Part shown: piece by piece, positions 1 through 8,475 of the stretch | How positions within the stretch are numbered: position 1 is the stretch's first letter | Layout: every line of letters begins with the position of its first letter | Assembly (NCBI RefSeq): GCF_012102745.1 | Contig: NZ_JAAVSY010000001.1 | Location: 62,001-126,000, forward strand | DNA: 64,000 nt | Origin: Haematospirillum sp. H4485 | GTDB lineage: Bacteria; Pseudomonadota; Alphaproteobacteria; Rhodospirillales; Rhodospirillaceae | Direction: 5' to 3' | Translations under genes and position numbers: made by a program | Notes under the pieces: model-generated | Seen by the model: the letters and a program-made list of their open reading frames with translations, nothing else | Told to the model about the DNA's origin: nothing | Databases searched by the model: none

Positions 1-675
1 CCCCATCGTGTAACCAACAGCCCAGTCATCACCGCTGAGTTCCGTGTATCCTTCACCGGCTTCGCCAAAGGCAGTGTTGTTTATTGCAGTGGTCAATGTG
101 GCGTCGGCTTTCTGGATGTTGATGCCACCACCAACAGACACCCAGTTGCTGATACGATAGGCAACCGTGGGCTGGACGTTGATTGTTTTCAGCTCGCTCT
201 TCAGGGCATGGAAGCGCCCTTGCCACCCGCTCTTGTAGTCTGTTTTCAGGCCATAGGGTGCATTGATCCCCAAGCCGAACTTGAGGTCATTGCTGTGGGA
301 ATACAGCGCATACAGTGATGGGACCAGTTCCAGCCCCCCGGCATCACCGCCGTCATTGCTTCCCAGTACAGCAGTGCCCGCCACCGTCGAGCCATTGTTC
401 TTGAACTTGGCGGACGGGATGACAAACGACATATTGGCCTGCGCAGCATGCCCCGACAGACGGGTCAGTCCGGCTGGATTGAAATAGATTGTGGACAGGT
501 CCCGTGCGCTTGAAGTGGCGCCGGCAAATGAACTGCCTTGCCCGGCTGAACCCTGTTCCCGCAACTGGAAGCCTGATGCCGCCGCGTTCCCTGCCGCAAG
601 AGACAGGGCCAGTGCCGGAGCAAGGGACAGGCAAGCACGTGATATACGATAGCGTGATTTCAAGGTAACGGACAT
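1..675 (-). CDS. fadL: FadL/OMPP1-family outer membrane transport protein (3' end beyond window)
   Basis: Outer-membrane beta-barrel of the FadL family, which carries long-chain fatty acids or other hydrophobic molecules across the outer membrane. The 225 visible codons start at an ATG preceded by a G-rich ribosome binding site (GGGGGGAAG). An N-terminal signal peptide of about 33 residues ends in AAA, followed directly by the family's mature N-terminus SGFQLREQGSAGQG and, about 30 residues later, the conserved YFNPAGLTRL. The later part (FGLGINAPYGL, WQGRF) also fits the family. The C-terminal half of the barrel lies outside the window. The family call is firm; the substrate is inferred from the family. 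Confidence 0.9.
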   Translation of the reverse strand, partial: MSVTLKSRYRISRACLSLAPALALSLAAGNAAASGFQLREQGSAGQGSSFAGATSSARDLSTIYFNPAGLTRLSGHAAQANMSFVIPSAKFKNNGSTVAGTAVLGSNDGGDAGGLELVPSLYALYSHSNDLKFGLGINAPYGLKTDYKSGWQGRFHALKSELKTINVQPTVAYRISNWVSVGGGINIQKADATLTTAINNTAFGEAGEGYTELSGDDWAVGYTMG

Positions 676-872
676 ATAACTTCCCCCCTGGATGCTATAC
701 GATCTGTTCGGGCTCCCCCATGGTGCATGGCCCCGTAACAGCTTCGCCTCTGGCTCACGGTATCTATGCGGGTAGTTCCGTCAAGTATTTTCGTACTATG
801 CGTGTTCTCTTTGCATGTCGTGCAGCATCGGGATGCTTGTATTTGTACTGGACAAGATGATGTGCACAATGG

Positions 873-1349
873 ATGTTTACAGTCATGATTGACCCTGAAC
901 TTCTTGATCTTTACTCGGCGCGCATGAAAGTGTTGGCGGCCTCGATGGCTGACGCTGTTGTCGTGGATGCTGCGCATGCGGTTGTGCAGCGCCGCAGCCC
1001 GCTGTGCGGCAGTCAGGTGACGTTTTCTGTTGTGCTTGATTCGGCCGGGCGGGTTTCTGCCCTTGGCTATGATGTCCAAGCTTGTGCTCTGGCTGCAGCA
1101 GCGTCGGCTATTGTCGTGTCTGCGGCTCCCGGACTTTCTTTATCCGATCTCTGTGCTGTTCGTGATCAGGTCAAGGCCATGCTGAAGGGACAGGATGTCG
1201 TCTTTCCCGGTGGGCGCTGGGCGGATCTTGACATCCTGCGTCCGGCAGAGGTTGTGCCGTCCCGCCATGGGTCGGTGATGTTGCCGTTTGATACCCTTGT
1301 CGATGCCTTTGCGCAGGCCCTGGACGCACACTCTCTCGACAATCCATAA
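873..1349 (+). CDS. NifU/IscU N-terminal-like iron-sulfur scaffold family protein
   Basis: A 158-residue protein of the IscU/NifU-N fold. Two of the usual cluster-ligand cysteines are visible, in LCGSQV (about residue 45) and ACALAAA (about residue 72). The position of the third ligand reads RHGSVMLPF, with serine where canonical IscU has cysteine; as I recall, this is common in the short alphaproteobacterial branch of the family, so a true scaffold function is uncertain. The gene stands alone with no iscS or suf genes nearby. Both the ATG at 873 and the one at 885 have weak ribosome binding sites, so the start could be 12 bases downstream. Confidence 0.75.
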   Translation: MFTVMIDPELLDLYSARMKVLAASMADAVVVDAAHAVVQRRSPLCGSQVTFSVVLDSAGRVSALGYDVQACALAAAASAIVVSAAPGLSLSDLCAVRDQVKAMLKGQDVVFPGGRWADLDILRPAEVVPSRHGSVMLPFDTLVDAFAQALDAHSLDNP

Positions 1350-1435
1350 TACTGCCTCTTGCAGGCAAGGTGTGCGTATCCTACACATAGGGCCCGGCCT
1401 TTGCTTTCAGACCCTTGCCAACGGAATCCCCACCG

Positions 1436-1909
1436 ATGAGTCGTCTTGTCCTTGTTCTCCGTCATCCCTGTCTGAAAGACCTGTACCAGTTCTGGTTACG
1501 TTTGTGCGATGACGAGACACTTCCTATGGCCGATAATCTTGATCCGTCTGCCATGCGTCCGTGGCTTGACGATCTGGCCGTTGTTGATGTGGCCCGCAAC
1601 GAAGACGGACAGTTGTCCTACACCTATTGTGGACGTGGTTTGCTTCCTGTCTTCGGGGCTGATCCAACGGGTTGCCCTGTTGATGACGAGGTTACAGGCG
1701 AGGGGCCGGCACAGGCACTTTGCGACGATTACGATCAGGTTGTGCAGGAGCATATTCCCTTGGCGCGCGTCTGTGGTGGGATGTCCGAAGACAGCGACCA
1801 TGCCTGGGAGCGGCTTGTTCTTCCTCTGTTCAGTGGAGAGGGACAGGTGGAGAAATTGTTGTTGTCTGTTTATCGTCTTTCCCCGCCCGCCGGAGCCGTG
1901 GTTTCCTGA
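1436..1909 (+). CDS. PAS_5-type (PF07310) PAS domain protein
   Basis: A 157-residue single-domain protein resembling the PAS_5 family that is abundant in Rhodospirillales. Typical features are the start region with [15 protein letters not shown], the [12 protein letters not shown] strand that matches the family's helix-strand junction, and [13 protein letters not shown] with the conserved small-residue loop. No output domain is attached, so its partner is unknown. The ATG at 1436 is chosen over an in-frame TTG at 1415 because neither has a good ribosome binding site and the domain begins after it. It lies 38 bases upstream of the FtsK-like gene and may be co-transcribed with it. Confidence 0.7.
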   Translation: MSRLVLVLRHPCLKDLYQFWLRLCDDETLPMADNLDPSAMRPWLDDLAVVDVARNEDGQLSYTYCGRGLLPVFGADPTGCPVDDEVTGEGPAQALCDDYDQVVQEHIPLARVCGGMSEDSDHAWERLVLPLFSGEGQVEKLLLSVYRLSPPAGAVVS

Positions 1910-1947
1910 AGCCATCTTCCCCTGACCCATATTTCAGAGCTAGCTGC

Positions 1948-4005
1948 ATGACCATAGACCAGTTTCCTGCTGACCAGGCAACAAGCCGGGAAGACATTGT
2001 TATTGTGCGGGACGCCATGACGGCCGCAGAGTTCAATCTTTGGTGCGCGCTTCAGTCCCGGCCCTATCGCCTGGTGCAGAATGTATGGCCAGATGGTGTG
2101 CTGGAGTGGGATGTTGAATACAAGCCAGGACGACCCGAGGCTGCCATTGTCTATGGGACGGGCCAAGAAGAGGAAGCCTTGGCTGTGATTGCCGCCTTTG
2201 CCTTTCTGGCTGGCGTAGAGTGTCACGACCCTGTCGCTGATGTAGAGGATATCGCTTCCGTCGATAGTCTGGAGACATCTGAGCCTGCTTTGCCGTCTGC
2301 TGATAGCTGCAATGCAGAGGATAATCCCGAAGTTGGTGTATATGACCCAGAGGATCCGGAACCGGAAGAAAATGTGGGGGAATACAGCATCCCCGATGAT
2401 CCTGTTTCTGTTGAGTGTACGCATGAAGTTGACAGCGATGATGGCTATCATGCTCCTGCCTTTGATGTCTTGCAGTCTCCCCCCGTACGCGATGGAGAGG
2501 AAGCCGACGAAACTGTTCTGGCCGAGCATGCGCGGACCCTGGAGACGGTTCTGAAGAATTTCAAGGTTCGCGGCGAGATCATGGAGGTCAAGGCCGGGCC
2601 AGTAGTGACGCTGTATGAGTTTGAGCCTGTGCCGGGGACCAAGTCCTCGACAGTGATCAATCTGTCTGATGACATCGCCCGTTCGATGAGTGCGGTAACA
2701 GCTCGTGTTGCTGTTGTCCCCGGGCGCTCGGCCATCGGGATTGAGCTGCCCAACGAGGAGCGGGAAACTGTCTGGTTGCGCGAGATGCTTGAGTCCCCCG
2801 CTTTCGGAGCTCATGGCGGTCGGTTGCCGTTGGCCTTGGGTAAAGATATTGGTGGGGATCCGGTAGTCGTTGATCTGGCCCGGATGCCCCATCTCCTGAT
2901 TGCCGGGACGACGGGATCCGGCAAATCGGTTGGCATCAACACCATGATTCTGTCGCTGCTGTACCGTTTGTCGCCGGAACGGTGCCGTTTGATCATGGTG
3001 GATCCCAAGATGCTGGAGCTGTCTGTTTACGACGGTATACCGCATCTCTTGACCCCGGTTGTTACCGATCCAAGGAAAGCTGTTGTGGCCCTCAAGTGGG
3101 CAGTGCGGGAGATGGAGACGCGCTATCGCAACATGGCTGCCGTCGGGGTGCGGAATATCGAAGGTTACAACGAGAGGGTTCGTGATCTGGCCGCACGGGG
3201 GGAGCAGGTTACCCGCAAGGTTCAGGTTGGTTTTGATCGTGAGACCGGCGAGCCGGAATTTGAGGATCAGATTGTTGACCTCTCACAGTTGCCCTACATT
3301 GTGATTGTGGTCGATGAAATGGCAGACCTGATGCTGGTTGCCGGAAAAGAAATTGAGGCCACGATCCAGCGCCTTGCTCAGATGGCCCGTGCTGCAGGTA
3401 TTCACCTGATCATGGCCACCCAGCGCCCCAGCGTCGATGTAATCACCGGCACCATCAAGGCCAACTTCCCGACCCGTATCTCGTTCCAGGTCACCAGTAA
3501 AATTGACAGCCGCACCATCTTGGGCGAGCAGGGCGCTGAACAGCTCCTCGGCCAGGGTGATATGTTGTATATGGCTGCGGGTGGGCGTATCACCCGTGTG
3601 CATGGGCCCTTTGTATCAGATGCCGAGGTGGAGCGTGTCGTGCGCCACATCAAGGACTTCTGTGGTGAGCCTGATTACCTGCACGCCATTACCGAAGAGG
3701 GAGATGATCCGGATGGAGATTCCTCTGACGGGGCAGGGTCTGTCTTCGACAACACGGCCTTGGGTGAGGGGGGCTATGACGATCCCTATGACCAGGCGGT
3801 TGCACTGGTGATGCGCGAGCAGAAAGTATCGGTCAGCTTTATCCAGCGCCACCTGCAAATCGGCTATAACCGTGCTGCCCGTATTGTCGAAAAGATGGAA
3901 ACAGAAGGAATTGTCAGCGCTGCCAACCATGTCGGGAAGCGTGATATCCTTGTTTCGGCCAGCCGTTATCTGGCTGGCCGTGACGATGGCTCCAGCACGC
4001 TGTAG
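1948..4005 (+). CDS. ftsK: FtsK/SpoIIIE-family DNA translocase lacking membrane segments
   Basis: A 685-residue double-stranded DNA translocase motor. The alpha domain (about residues 200-290, [20 protein letters not shown]), the RecA-like beta domain with Walker A GTTGSGKS and Walker [13 protein letters not shown], the [13 protein letters not shown] segment, and a C-terminal winged-helix gamma domain ([20 protein letters not shown]) that reads KOPS-type sites in the family are all present. What is missing is the N-terminal four-helix membrane domain: the first 80 residues are soluble, then an acidic linker rich in Asp, Glu and Pro follows. The open frame extends back to 1720, but that part overlaps the PAS gene; the ATG at 1948 is the plausible start. 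It could be a soluble SftA-like paralogue or the main chromosome-dimer translocase with an altered N-terminus. Confidence 0.9.
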   Translation: MTIDQFPADQATSREDIVIVRDAMTAAEFNLWCALQSRPYRLVQNVWPDGVLEWDVEYKPGRPEAAIVYGTGQEEEALAVIAAFAFLAGVECHDPVADVEDIASVDSLETSEPALPSADSCNAEDNPEVGVYDPEDPEPEENVGEYSIPDDPVSVECTHEVDSDDGYHAPAFDVLQSPPVRDGEEADETVLAEHARTLETVLKNFKVRGEIMEVKAGPVVTLYEFEPVPGTKSSTVINLSDDIARSMSAVTARVAVVPGRSAIGIELPNEERETVWLREMLESPAFGAHGGRLPLALGKDIGGDPVVVDLARMPHLLIAGTTGSGKSVGINTMILSLLYRLSPERCRLIMVDPKMLELSVYDGIPHLLTPVVTDPRKAVVALKWAVREMETRYRNMAAVGVRNIEGYNERVRDLAARGEQVTRKVQVGFDRETGEPEFEDQIVDLSQLPYIVIVVDEMADLMLVAGKEIEATIQRLAQMARAAGIHLIMATQRPSVDVITGTIKANFPTRISFQVTSKIDSRTILGEQGAEQLLGQGDMLYMAAGGRITRVHGPFVSDAEVERVVRHIKDFCGEPDYLHAITEEGDDPDGDSSDGAGSVFDNTALGEGGYDDPYDQAVALVMREQKVSVSFIQRHLQIGYNRAARIVEKMETEGIVSAANHVGKRDILVSASRYLAGRDDGSSTL

Positions 4006-4021
4006 CCAGAGTGTTGGGGGC

Positions 4022-4810
4022 TTATCCCTGTTGCAGGAACTCCAGCACGTGACCGATAAATGTTCCCGGGGCTTCAGCGTGTGGCCAGTGCCCGCACCCG
4101 TCCATACGGACCAAGGCATGATACGGGAACAGGGCCTGAATGCGTGCTTCGCCCCTTGAGGTCACGTAGCCTGATTGTCCACCGACAAGAAACAGGGCCG
4201 GGTTTCTGTACGGGGATGTTTCAACGGTCGCGGGGAATGCGCGGATGGCATCCATGCTGTCATCCAGGGTCCGCAGGTTGATCTGCCACTTCAGATGGCC
4301 CCTGCTTTCGTCTGTGACCAGGTTTTGGGTCAGGAACTTGCGCAGGGATTCCTCCGGGATGGCATGGGCCAGTTGAGCCTCGACTTCGGCGCGGCGCGTA
4401 ACGCCGACAAGGTTTACTGCTTCCATGGCCTGAATATAGGTGCGATGTTCGGCGCTGCCGTAATCGACGGGTGCAATATCGACGACCAGAAGGCGCTCCA
4501 CGTGCTCTGGATGGTGAAGAGCCATGGTCATGGCAATCTTCCCCCCCATGGAGTGGCCGAGCACAATGGCTTTGTGCAGCCCCTGCCTGTCCATCCACTC
4601 CATGACAGTGTTTGCCATGGATACGTAGTCAACCGGGCCATCGGTCCATGGGCTGTTTCCATGATTGGGCAGATCAAGGCAGAAGACGTGGTATCCGTGA
4701 CCGGACAGGGTCCGGGCAATGGATCCCCAGTTGCGGCCAGATCCGAATAAGCCGTGCAGGATAATCAGCGGCGTTCCAGCGTGGCCATGGTCTGTGTGGG
4801 CAAGTAACAT
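4022..4810 (-). CDS. Alpha/beta-hydrolase, YbfF-like esterase
   Basis: A 262-residue alpha/beta-fold hydrolase similar to the YbfF/abhydrolase-11 esterases. The oxyanion-hole motif HGLFGSGRNW is followed by the nucleophile elbow GHSMGG (Ser87), with a likely acid in the FLVGGQSGYV strand region and the catalytic histidine in GCGHWPHAEAP near the C-terminus. There is no signal peptide, so it is cytoplasmic. It is convergent with the FtsK-like gene (16-base gap) and lies 20 bases downstream of yaaA on the same strand, suggesting co-transcription. The substrate cannot be told from sequence. Confidence 0.85.
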   Translation of the reverse strand: MLLAHTDHGHAGTPLIILHGLFGSGRNWGSIARTLSGHGYHVFCLDLPNHGNSPWTDGPVDYVSMANTVMEWMDRQGLHKAIVLGHSMGGKIAMTMALHHPEHVERLLVVDIAPVDYGSAEHRTYIQAMEAVNLVGVTRRAEVEAQLAHAIPEESLRKFLTQNLVTDESRGHLKWQINLRTLDDSMDAIRAFPATVETSPYRNPALFLVGGQSGYVTSRGEARIQALFPYHALVRMDGCGHWPHAEAPGTFIGHVLEFLQQG

Positions 4811-4830
4811 GAGAAAAGCTCCGGGGTCGT

Positions 4831-5601
4831 TCAGGGTTGGGGGCGGGAAAAGACCCAGGTCGTGGTGTCCGAGCGATCCGGAACAAAGCGGTAGCCACCA
4901 TCATTGAAACGCTTCAGGTCGTCGGCCTGTTCCAGGCGATTGATAATCATATAACGGGCCATCATGCCCCGTGCCCGTTTGGCCATCAGCCCGATGACAC
5001 GGCTTTTGCCGTTTTTTTCCTCGTGAAAGGTTGGCGTGATGACCCGGGATTTCAGCTCGGCTCCGGCGGCCTTGAAATATTCGGCGGAAGCCAGATTGAT
5101 GAGAACCGGCTGCGGCTGGGCTTGTACGTCCCGGTCCAAGTGTGGCGCGATGCGGCCTTTCCAGAAGGCATATAAATCCTGCCCCCGTTCGTTGTCCAGA
5201 CGGGTTCCCATTTCCAGGCGATAGGGTTCAATGGCATCCAGCGGCCGAAGGACCCCATAAAGACCGGACAGGATACGCAGCCTGTCTTGTGCCCACTCCA
5301 GATCGGCTTGGTTCATGGTGCCGGCTTGCAGGCCAATGTATGTGTCGCCGGCAAAGGCAAGAACAGCGTGTTTGGCCTGCTCCTGGCCTTCTGCCTGGCC
5401 CATATGCTGGAAGCGGGCGTAGTTCAGGTCTGCCAGCCGATCGGAAAGCTTCATAAGCCGGCGCAAGTCATCCGGAGTCAGGCGTTGTGCCCGTTTGGCC
5501 AATATGGCTGTATCCTCGGCCAGAACAGGCCGGGTTCGGGGCAAATGGGGTGGAGGGGCGGAGAAGTCCAGGTTTTTGGCCGGAGAAAGAACGGCAAGCA
5601 T
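4831..5601 (-). CDS. yaaA: YaaA (DUF328) peroxide-stress resistance protein
   Basis: A 256-residue YaaA/DUF328 protein; in E. coli YaaA limits intracellular iron during hydrogen peroxide stress and binds DNA. Conserved blocks visible are the N-terminal LAVLSPAKNLDF, FAGDTYIGLQA, LRILSGLYGVLRPLD, PYRLEMGT, INLASAEYF and the C-terminal TFHEEKNGK. The frame is open upstream to 5667, and there are two more in-frame starts (TTG 5667, ATG 5613); the ATG at 5601 aligns with the family's usual MLxVLSPAK beginning. It lies immediately upstream of the esterase gene on the same strand. Confidence 0.92.
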   Translation of the reverse strand: MLAVLSPAKNLDFSAPPPHLPRTRPVLAEDTAILAKRAQRLTPDDLRRLMKLSDRLADLNYARFQHMGQAEGQEQAKHAVLAFAGDTYIGLQAGTMNQADLEWAQDRLRILSGLYGVLRPLDAIEPYRLEMGTRLDNERGQDLYAFWKGRIAPHLDRDVQAQPQPVLINLASAEYFKAAGAELKSRVITPTFHEEKNGKSRVIGLMAKRARGMMARYMIINRLEQADDLKRFNDGGYRFVPDRSDTTTWVFSRPQP

Positions 5602-5680
5602 AAGCACCAGCATCTGTGGATTGGAAACGCAACGTGTATATTTGACTGTGAAAGACGCCGGGGGCAAGCCCCGGTCATGA

Positions 5681-6874
5681 TCACGGTGCGTGTTCTATCA
5701 AGCGGGCCGTATGGCGGGCGATCATTAGTTCTTCATCGGTGGGAATGGCCCAGACAGCAATGAGGCTGTCATCGGTACTGATGCGCAGGGCATGGGTTGT
5801 ATTCGCCGCAGGGTCCAGCTTGATTCCCATCCACGATACCAAGGCGCAGATCCGTTTACGGATTTCGGCCGAGCGTTCGCCAATGCCGGCTGTGAAAACC
5901 AGGACATCAAGCCCGCCAATTGTTACCGCAAGGGCCCCGATTTCCTTGGCGGCCTTGTATACGAACAGATCAATGGCTTCCTGTGCTGCCGGAGAATCAC
6001 TGTCCAGGAGTATTCTCATGTCATTTGACAGGCCGCCGGAAACACCGAGCAGCCCGGACTCCCGGTACAGCAGTTTCTCCAGTGACGGTACATCCAGTTT
6101 CTCTTGCTGCAAAAGGTGCAGGATAATCCCTGGGTCCAGGGAGCCGGGGCGCGTGCCCATCATCAGCCCATCCACGGCCGTAAACCCCATGGAGGAATCA
6201 ATGGCAACCCCGTCTTTCATGGCGCACATGCTGGCACCGCTGCCAAGATGTGCAGCAATAACCCGTCCCTTGGCCCGTGTTGGTTCCAGCTCAGCAAGGC
6301 GGCCTGCGATGTATTCGTAAGAAAGCCCGTGAAAGCCGTAGCGTTTGATCCCGGCATCCAGATAGCGTCGGGGCAGGCCAACCAGTGATGCTTCCGGGCG
6401 TTTATGGCGGTGGAAGGCGGTATCAAAACAGGCAATCTGTGGAAGCTCGGGATACAGCTTTGCCAAGGTTTCAATGGGGGCGAGGTTGTGGGGTTGATGC
6501 AGCGGGGCCAAGGGAACAAATGCCCGCAGTTGCCCCAGAATAGCGGGCGTTACCCGTACCGGGGCATCATGGAGCATACCCCCGTGTACAACCCTGTGCC
6601 CGGCAGCCCGCAGGTGCAGCTGATTTCCTTCTGTTGCGTGAATCCAGTTGATCAGGCGTTGCAGAATGTCCTGGTGTGTTCCGGAAGGCCACGCTTCGTC
6701 GGCAACCGGTTCACCAGAACGGTTTCGGGCAATAAGGCGGGGTGTAATACCGGTTCCTATCCCTTCAACCTGTCCATGGAGTTTTGGTGCAAGGGAACGG
6801 CCAGCCAACGCAAAGACCGTGAACTTGACCGAAGATGAACCCGCGTTGAGAACCAGGATGCCTTCTTCAGCCAT
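5681..6874 (-). CDS. ackA: Acetate kinase
   Basis: A 397-residue acetate kinase of normal length, interconverting acetyl phosphate and ADP with acetate and ATP. It opens with ILVLNAGSSSVKF, the phosphate-binding signature, and contains GHRVVHGG, ACFDTAFH, YGFHGLSYEY, AHLGSGASM, MGFTAVDGLMMGTRPGSLDP and the C-terminal FTAGIGE block, all typical of AckA. Its start is only 3 bases after the stop of the upstream MaoC-phosphotransacetylase gene, so the two form one operon that makes and uses acetyl phosphate. No residue oddities were seen. Confidence 0.97.
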   Translation of the reverse strand: MAEEGILVLNAGSSSVKFTVFALAGRSLAPKLHGQVEGIGTGITPRLIARNRSGEPVADEAWPSGTHQDILQRLINWIHATEGNQLHLRAAGHRVVHGGMLHDAPVRVTPAILGQLRAFVPLAPLHQPHNLAPIETLAKLYPELPQIACFDTAFHRHKRPEASLVGLPRRYLDAGIKRYGFHGLSYEYIAGRLAELEPTRAKGRVIAAHLGSGASMCAMKDGVAIDSSMGFTAVDGLMMGTRPGSLDPGIILHLLQQEKLDVPSLEKLLYRESGLLGVSGGLSNDMRILLDSDSPAAQEAIDLFVYKAAKEIGALAVTIGGLDVLVFTAGIGERSAEIRKRICALVSWMGIKLDPAANTTHALRISTDDSLIAVWAIPTDEELMIARHTARLIEHAP

Positions 6875-6877
6875 GAC

Positions 6878-8299
6878 CTAGCCAACCCCCGTCACGAGTT
6901 TTTGTTTTCCTGTGCGCCGGGCCTGGGCATAGCGTGCCGCGACCACACAGGATGCCAGACGTGCCTTGGCGCTGTCGGCCCTGCTGGTCAGGATAATGGG
7001 GACCCTTGCCCCCAGAACAACGCCGGCGGCTTCGGCCTCAGCCAGATAGCACAGCTGTTTGGCCAGCATGTTGCCGGCCTCCAGATCCGGTACCAGAAGG
7101 ATATCGGCATTGCCGGCAACCGGGCTGCTGATGTTTTTGATGCGGGCGGCCTCGCTGGAAATAGCGTTGTCAAATGCCAGGGGCCCATCCAGGATTCCGC
7201 CACGAATCTGACCACGGTCTGCCATCTTGCACAGCGCGGCGGCTTCGATGGTTGACGTGATTTTGGGGTATACCGTTTCGACAGCCGACAGGATGGCAAC
7301 CAAAGGCTGCTCCACACCCATGATGCGCACAAGGTCGATGGCATTCTGGCAGATATCGGCCTTGTCTTGCAGCGACGGATAGATATTGATGGCGGCATCC
7401 GTGATAAACAGGGGCTTGGGGTAGGCTGGCGTATCAATAATATAAACGTGACTGATCCGTCGTCCGGTGCGCAGGCCCGTATCACCTTTGGCCACTTCGT
7501 GCATCAGTTCATCTGTGTGGAGGCTTCCCTTCATCAGCGCTTCGCATTCCCCTGTGCGACACAGGCCGACAGCCGTAGATGCGGATGCATGGGAGTGTTC
7601 TGTATCGATGATCCGGCAGCCATCAATATTGATGCCAAACTCCCGTGCAATAGACCGGATTCGTTTTGATGGCCCGATCAGCACAGGGGTGATCACGCCA
7701 TGCTTTGCAGCATCCATGGCTCCGGTCAGGGATACCTCGTCACAGGGATGACATACAGCAACTTTGACGGGTTCGGTTGCTTGCGTGGTTTCCAGAAGCC
7801 GGCTGAACACGTGGCTGCGTCGCCGCACCGTTATTTCAGGAAGTGGGTCTGCTGAAACAGTTACTTTCTCGATCGGCGCTTCTACCGTTGCGTAGCCTTC
7901 CACAACCATTTCATGGCGCTGGTTTACACCTTGGCAATGAAAGACGATGATATGCTCATCTTCCCTTTTTTCCGTTGCCGTCAGCGTCAAGGTCAGAGTG
8001 TCACCCAATTCCACCGCCCTGAGGAAGCGCAGTGTTTGCTCCCGGTACACAGTTCCAGGGCCGGGAAGTTCATTGCCAAGCAGGGACGAAAACAGGGAGC
8101 CTGCCCACATGCTGTGCCCGCTGACCTTGCCGTTCTTCAGAAGCTTCGCAGCCCATGCATCATCAAGATGTGTGGGGTTATGATCAGAAGACATGATTGC
8201 GAATACTTCAGCATCTTCCCGGGTCAGGGTACGGGTCAGCGATGCTGTGTCACCGATACAAATTTCGCTGAACGTACGGTTTTGCAGCGTGATGCGCAT
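6878..8299 (-). CDS. pta: MaoC-like hydratase / phosphate acetyltransferase fusion
   Basis: A 473-residue fusion. Residues about 1-150 form a MaoC/hotdog domain with the hydratase signature SSDHNPTHLDD and GHSMWAGSLFSSLLG; residues about 165-470 form a phosphate acetyl/butyryltransferase domain (VAVCHPCDEVSLTGAMDAA, FITDAAINIYP, GILDGPLAFDNAIS, NADILLVPDLEAGNML). The transferase half exchanges CoA for phosphate on an acyl group, supplying acyl phosphate to the adjacent acetate kinase. The hydratase half suggests a link to short-chain acyl-CoA metabolism. The frame is open to 8335, but the ATG at 8299 (MRITLQNRTF) fits the domain start. Acyl-chain preference (acetyl or butyryl) is not visible. 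Confidence 0.93.
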   Translation of the reverse strand: MRITLQNRTFSEICIGDTASLTRTLTREDAEVFAIMSSDHNPTHLDDAWAAKLLKNGKVSGHSMWAGSLFSSLLGNELPGPGTVYREQTLRFLRAVELGDTLTLTLTATEKREDEHIIVFHCQGVNQRHEMVVEGYATVEAPIEKVTVSADPLPEITVRRRSHVFSRLLETTQATEPVKVAVCHPCDEVSLTGAMDAAKHGVITPVLIGPSKRIRSIAREFGINIDGCRIIDTEHSHASASTAVGLCRTGECEALMKGSLHTDELMHEVAKGDTGLRTGRRISHVYIIDTPAYPKPLFITDAAINIYPSLQDKADICQNAIDLVRIMGVEQPLVAILSAVETVYPKITSTIEAAALCKMADRGQIRGGILDGPLAFDNAISSEAARIKNISSPVAGNADILLVPDLEAGNMLAKQLCYLAEAEAAGVVLGARVPIILTSRADSAKARLASCVVAARYAQARRTGKQKLVTGVG

Positions 8300-8475
8300 G
8301 AAATATTTCCAGTTTTCCCGACGATTCCTGATCATCTACAATGAAGCGGGCAACAGGCAACGTGCAAGCGCGAAATGGTTACAGACTGTCACGAATCCAG
8401 GTACCAGAACTTGAGAAGACAAGGTGTGATGGGCACAATACCTGTCTTGGCACAGTGTTCTGGATTATACCCTGC

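Noticed and set aside
873-1349. Loss of the third cluster cysteine as a novel feature of the NifU-like protein
   Set aside because: The RHxS/T pattern is, to my recollection, shared by this short alphaproteobacterial subfamily, so it is not specific to this gene.
1720-1947. Extension of the FtsK-like protein back to 1720
   Set aside because: It overlaps the PAS_5 gene in another frame and has no membrane helices or ribosome binding site.
1870-3045. 391-codon minus-strand ORF opposite the FtsK-like gene
   Set aside because: Shadow of the FtsK-like coding strand; no ribosome binding site or family motif.
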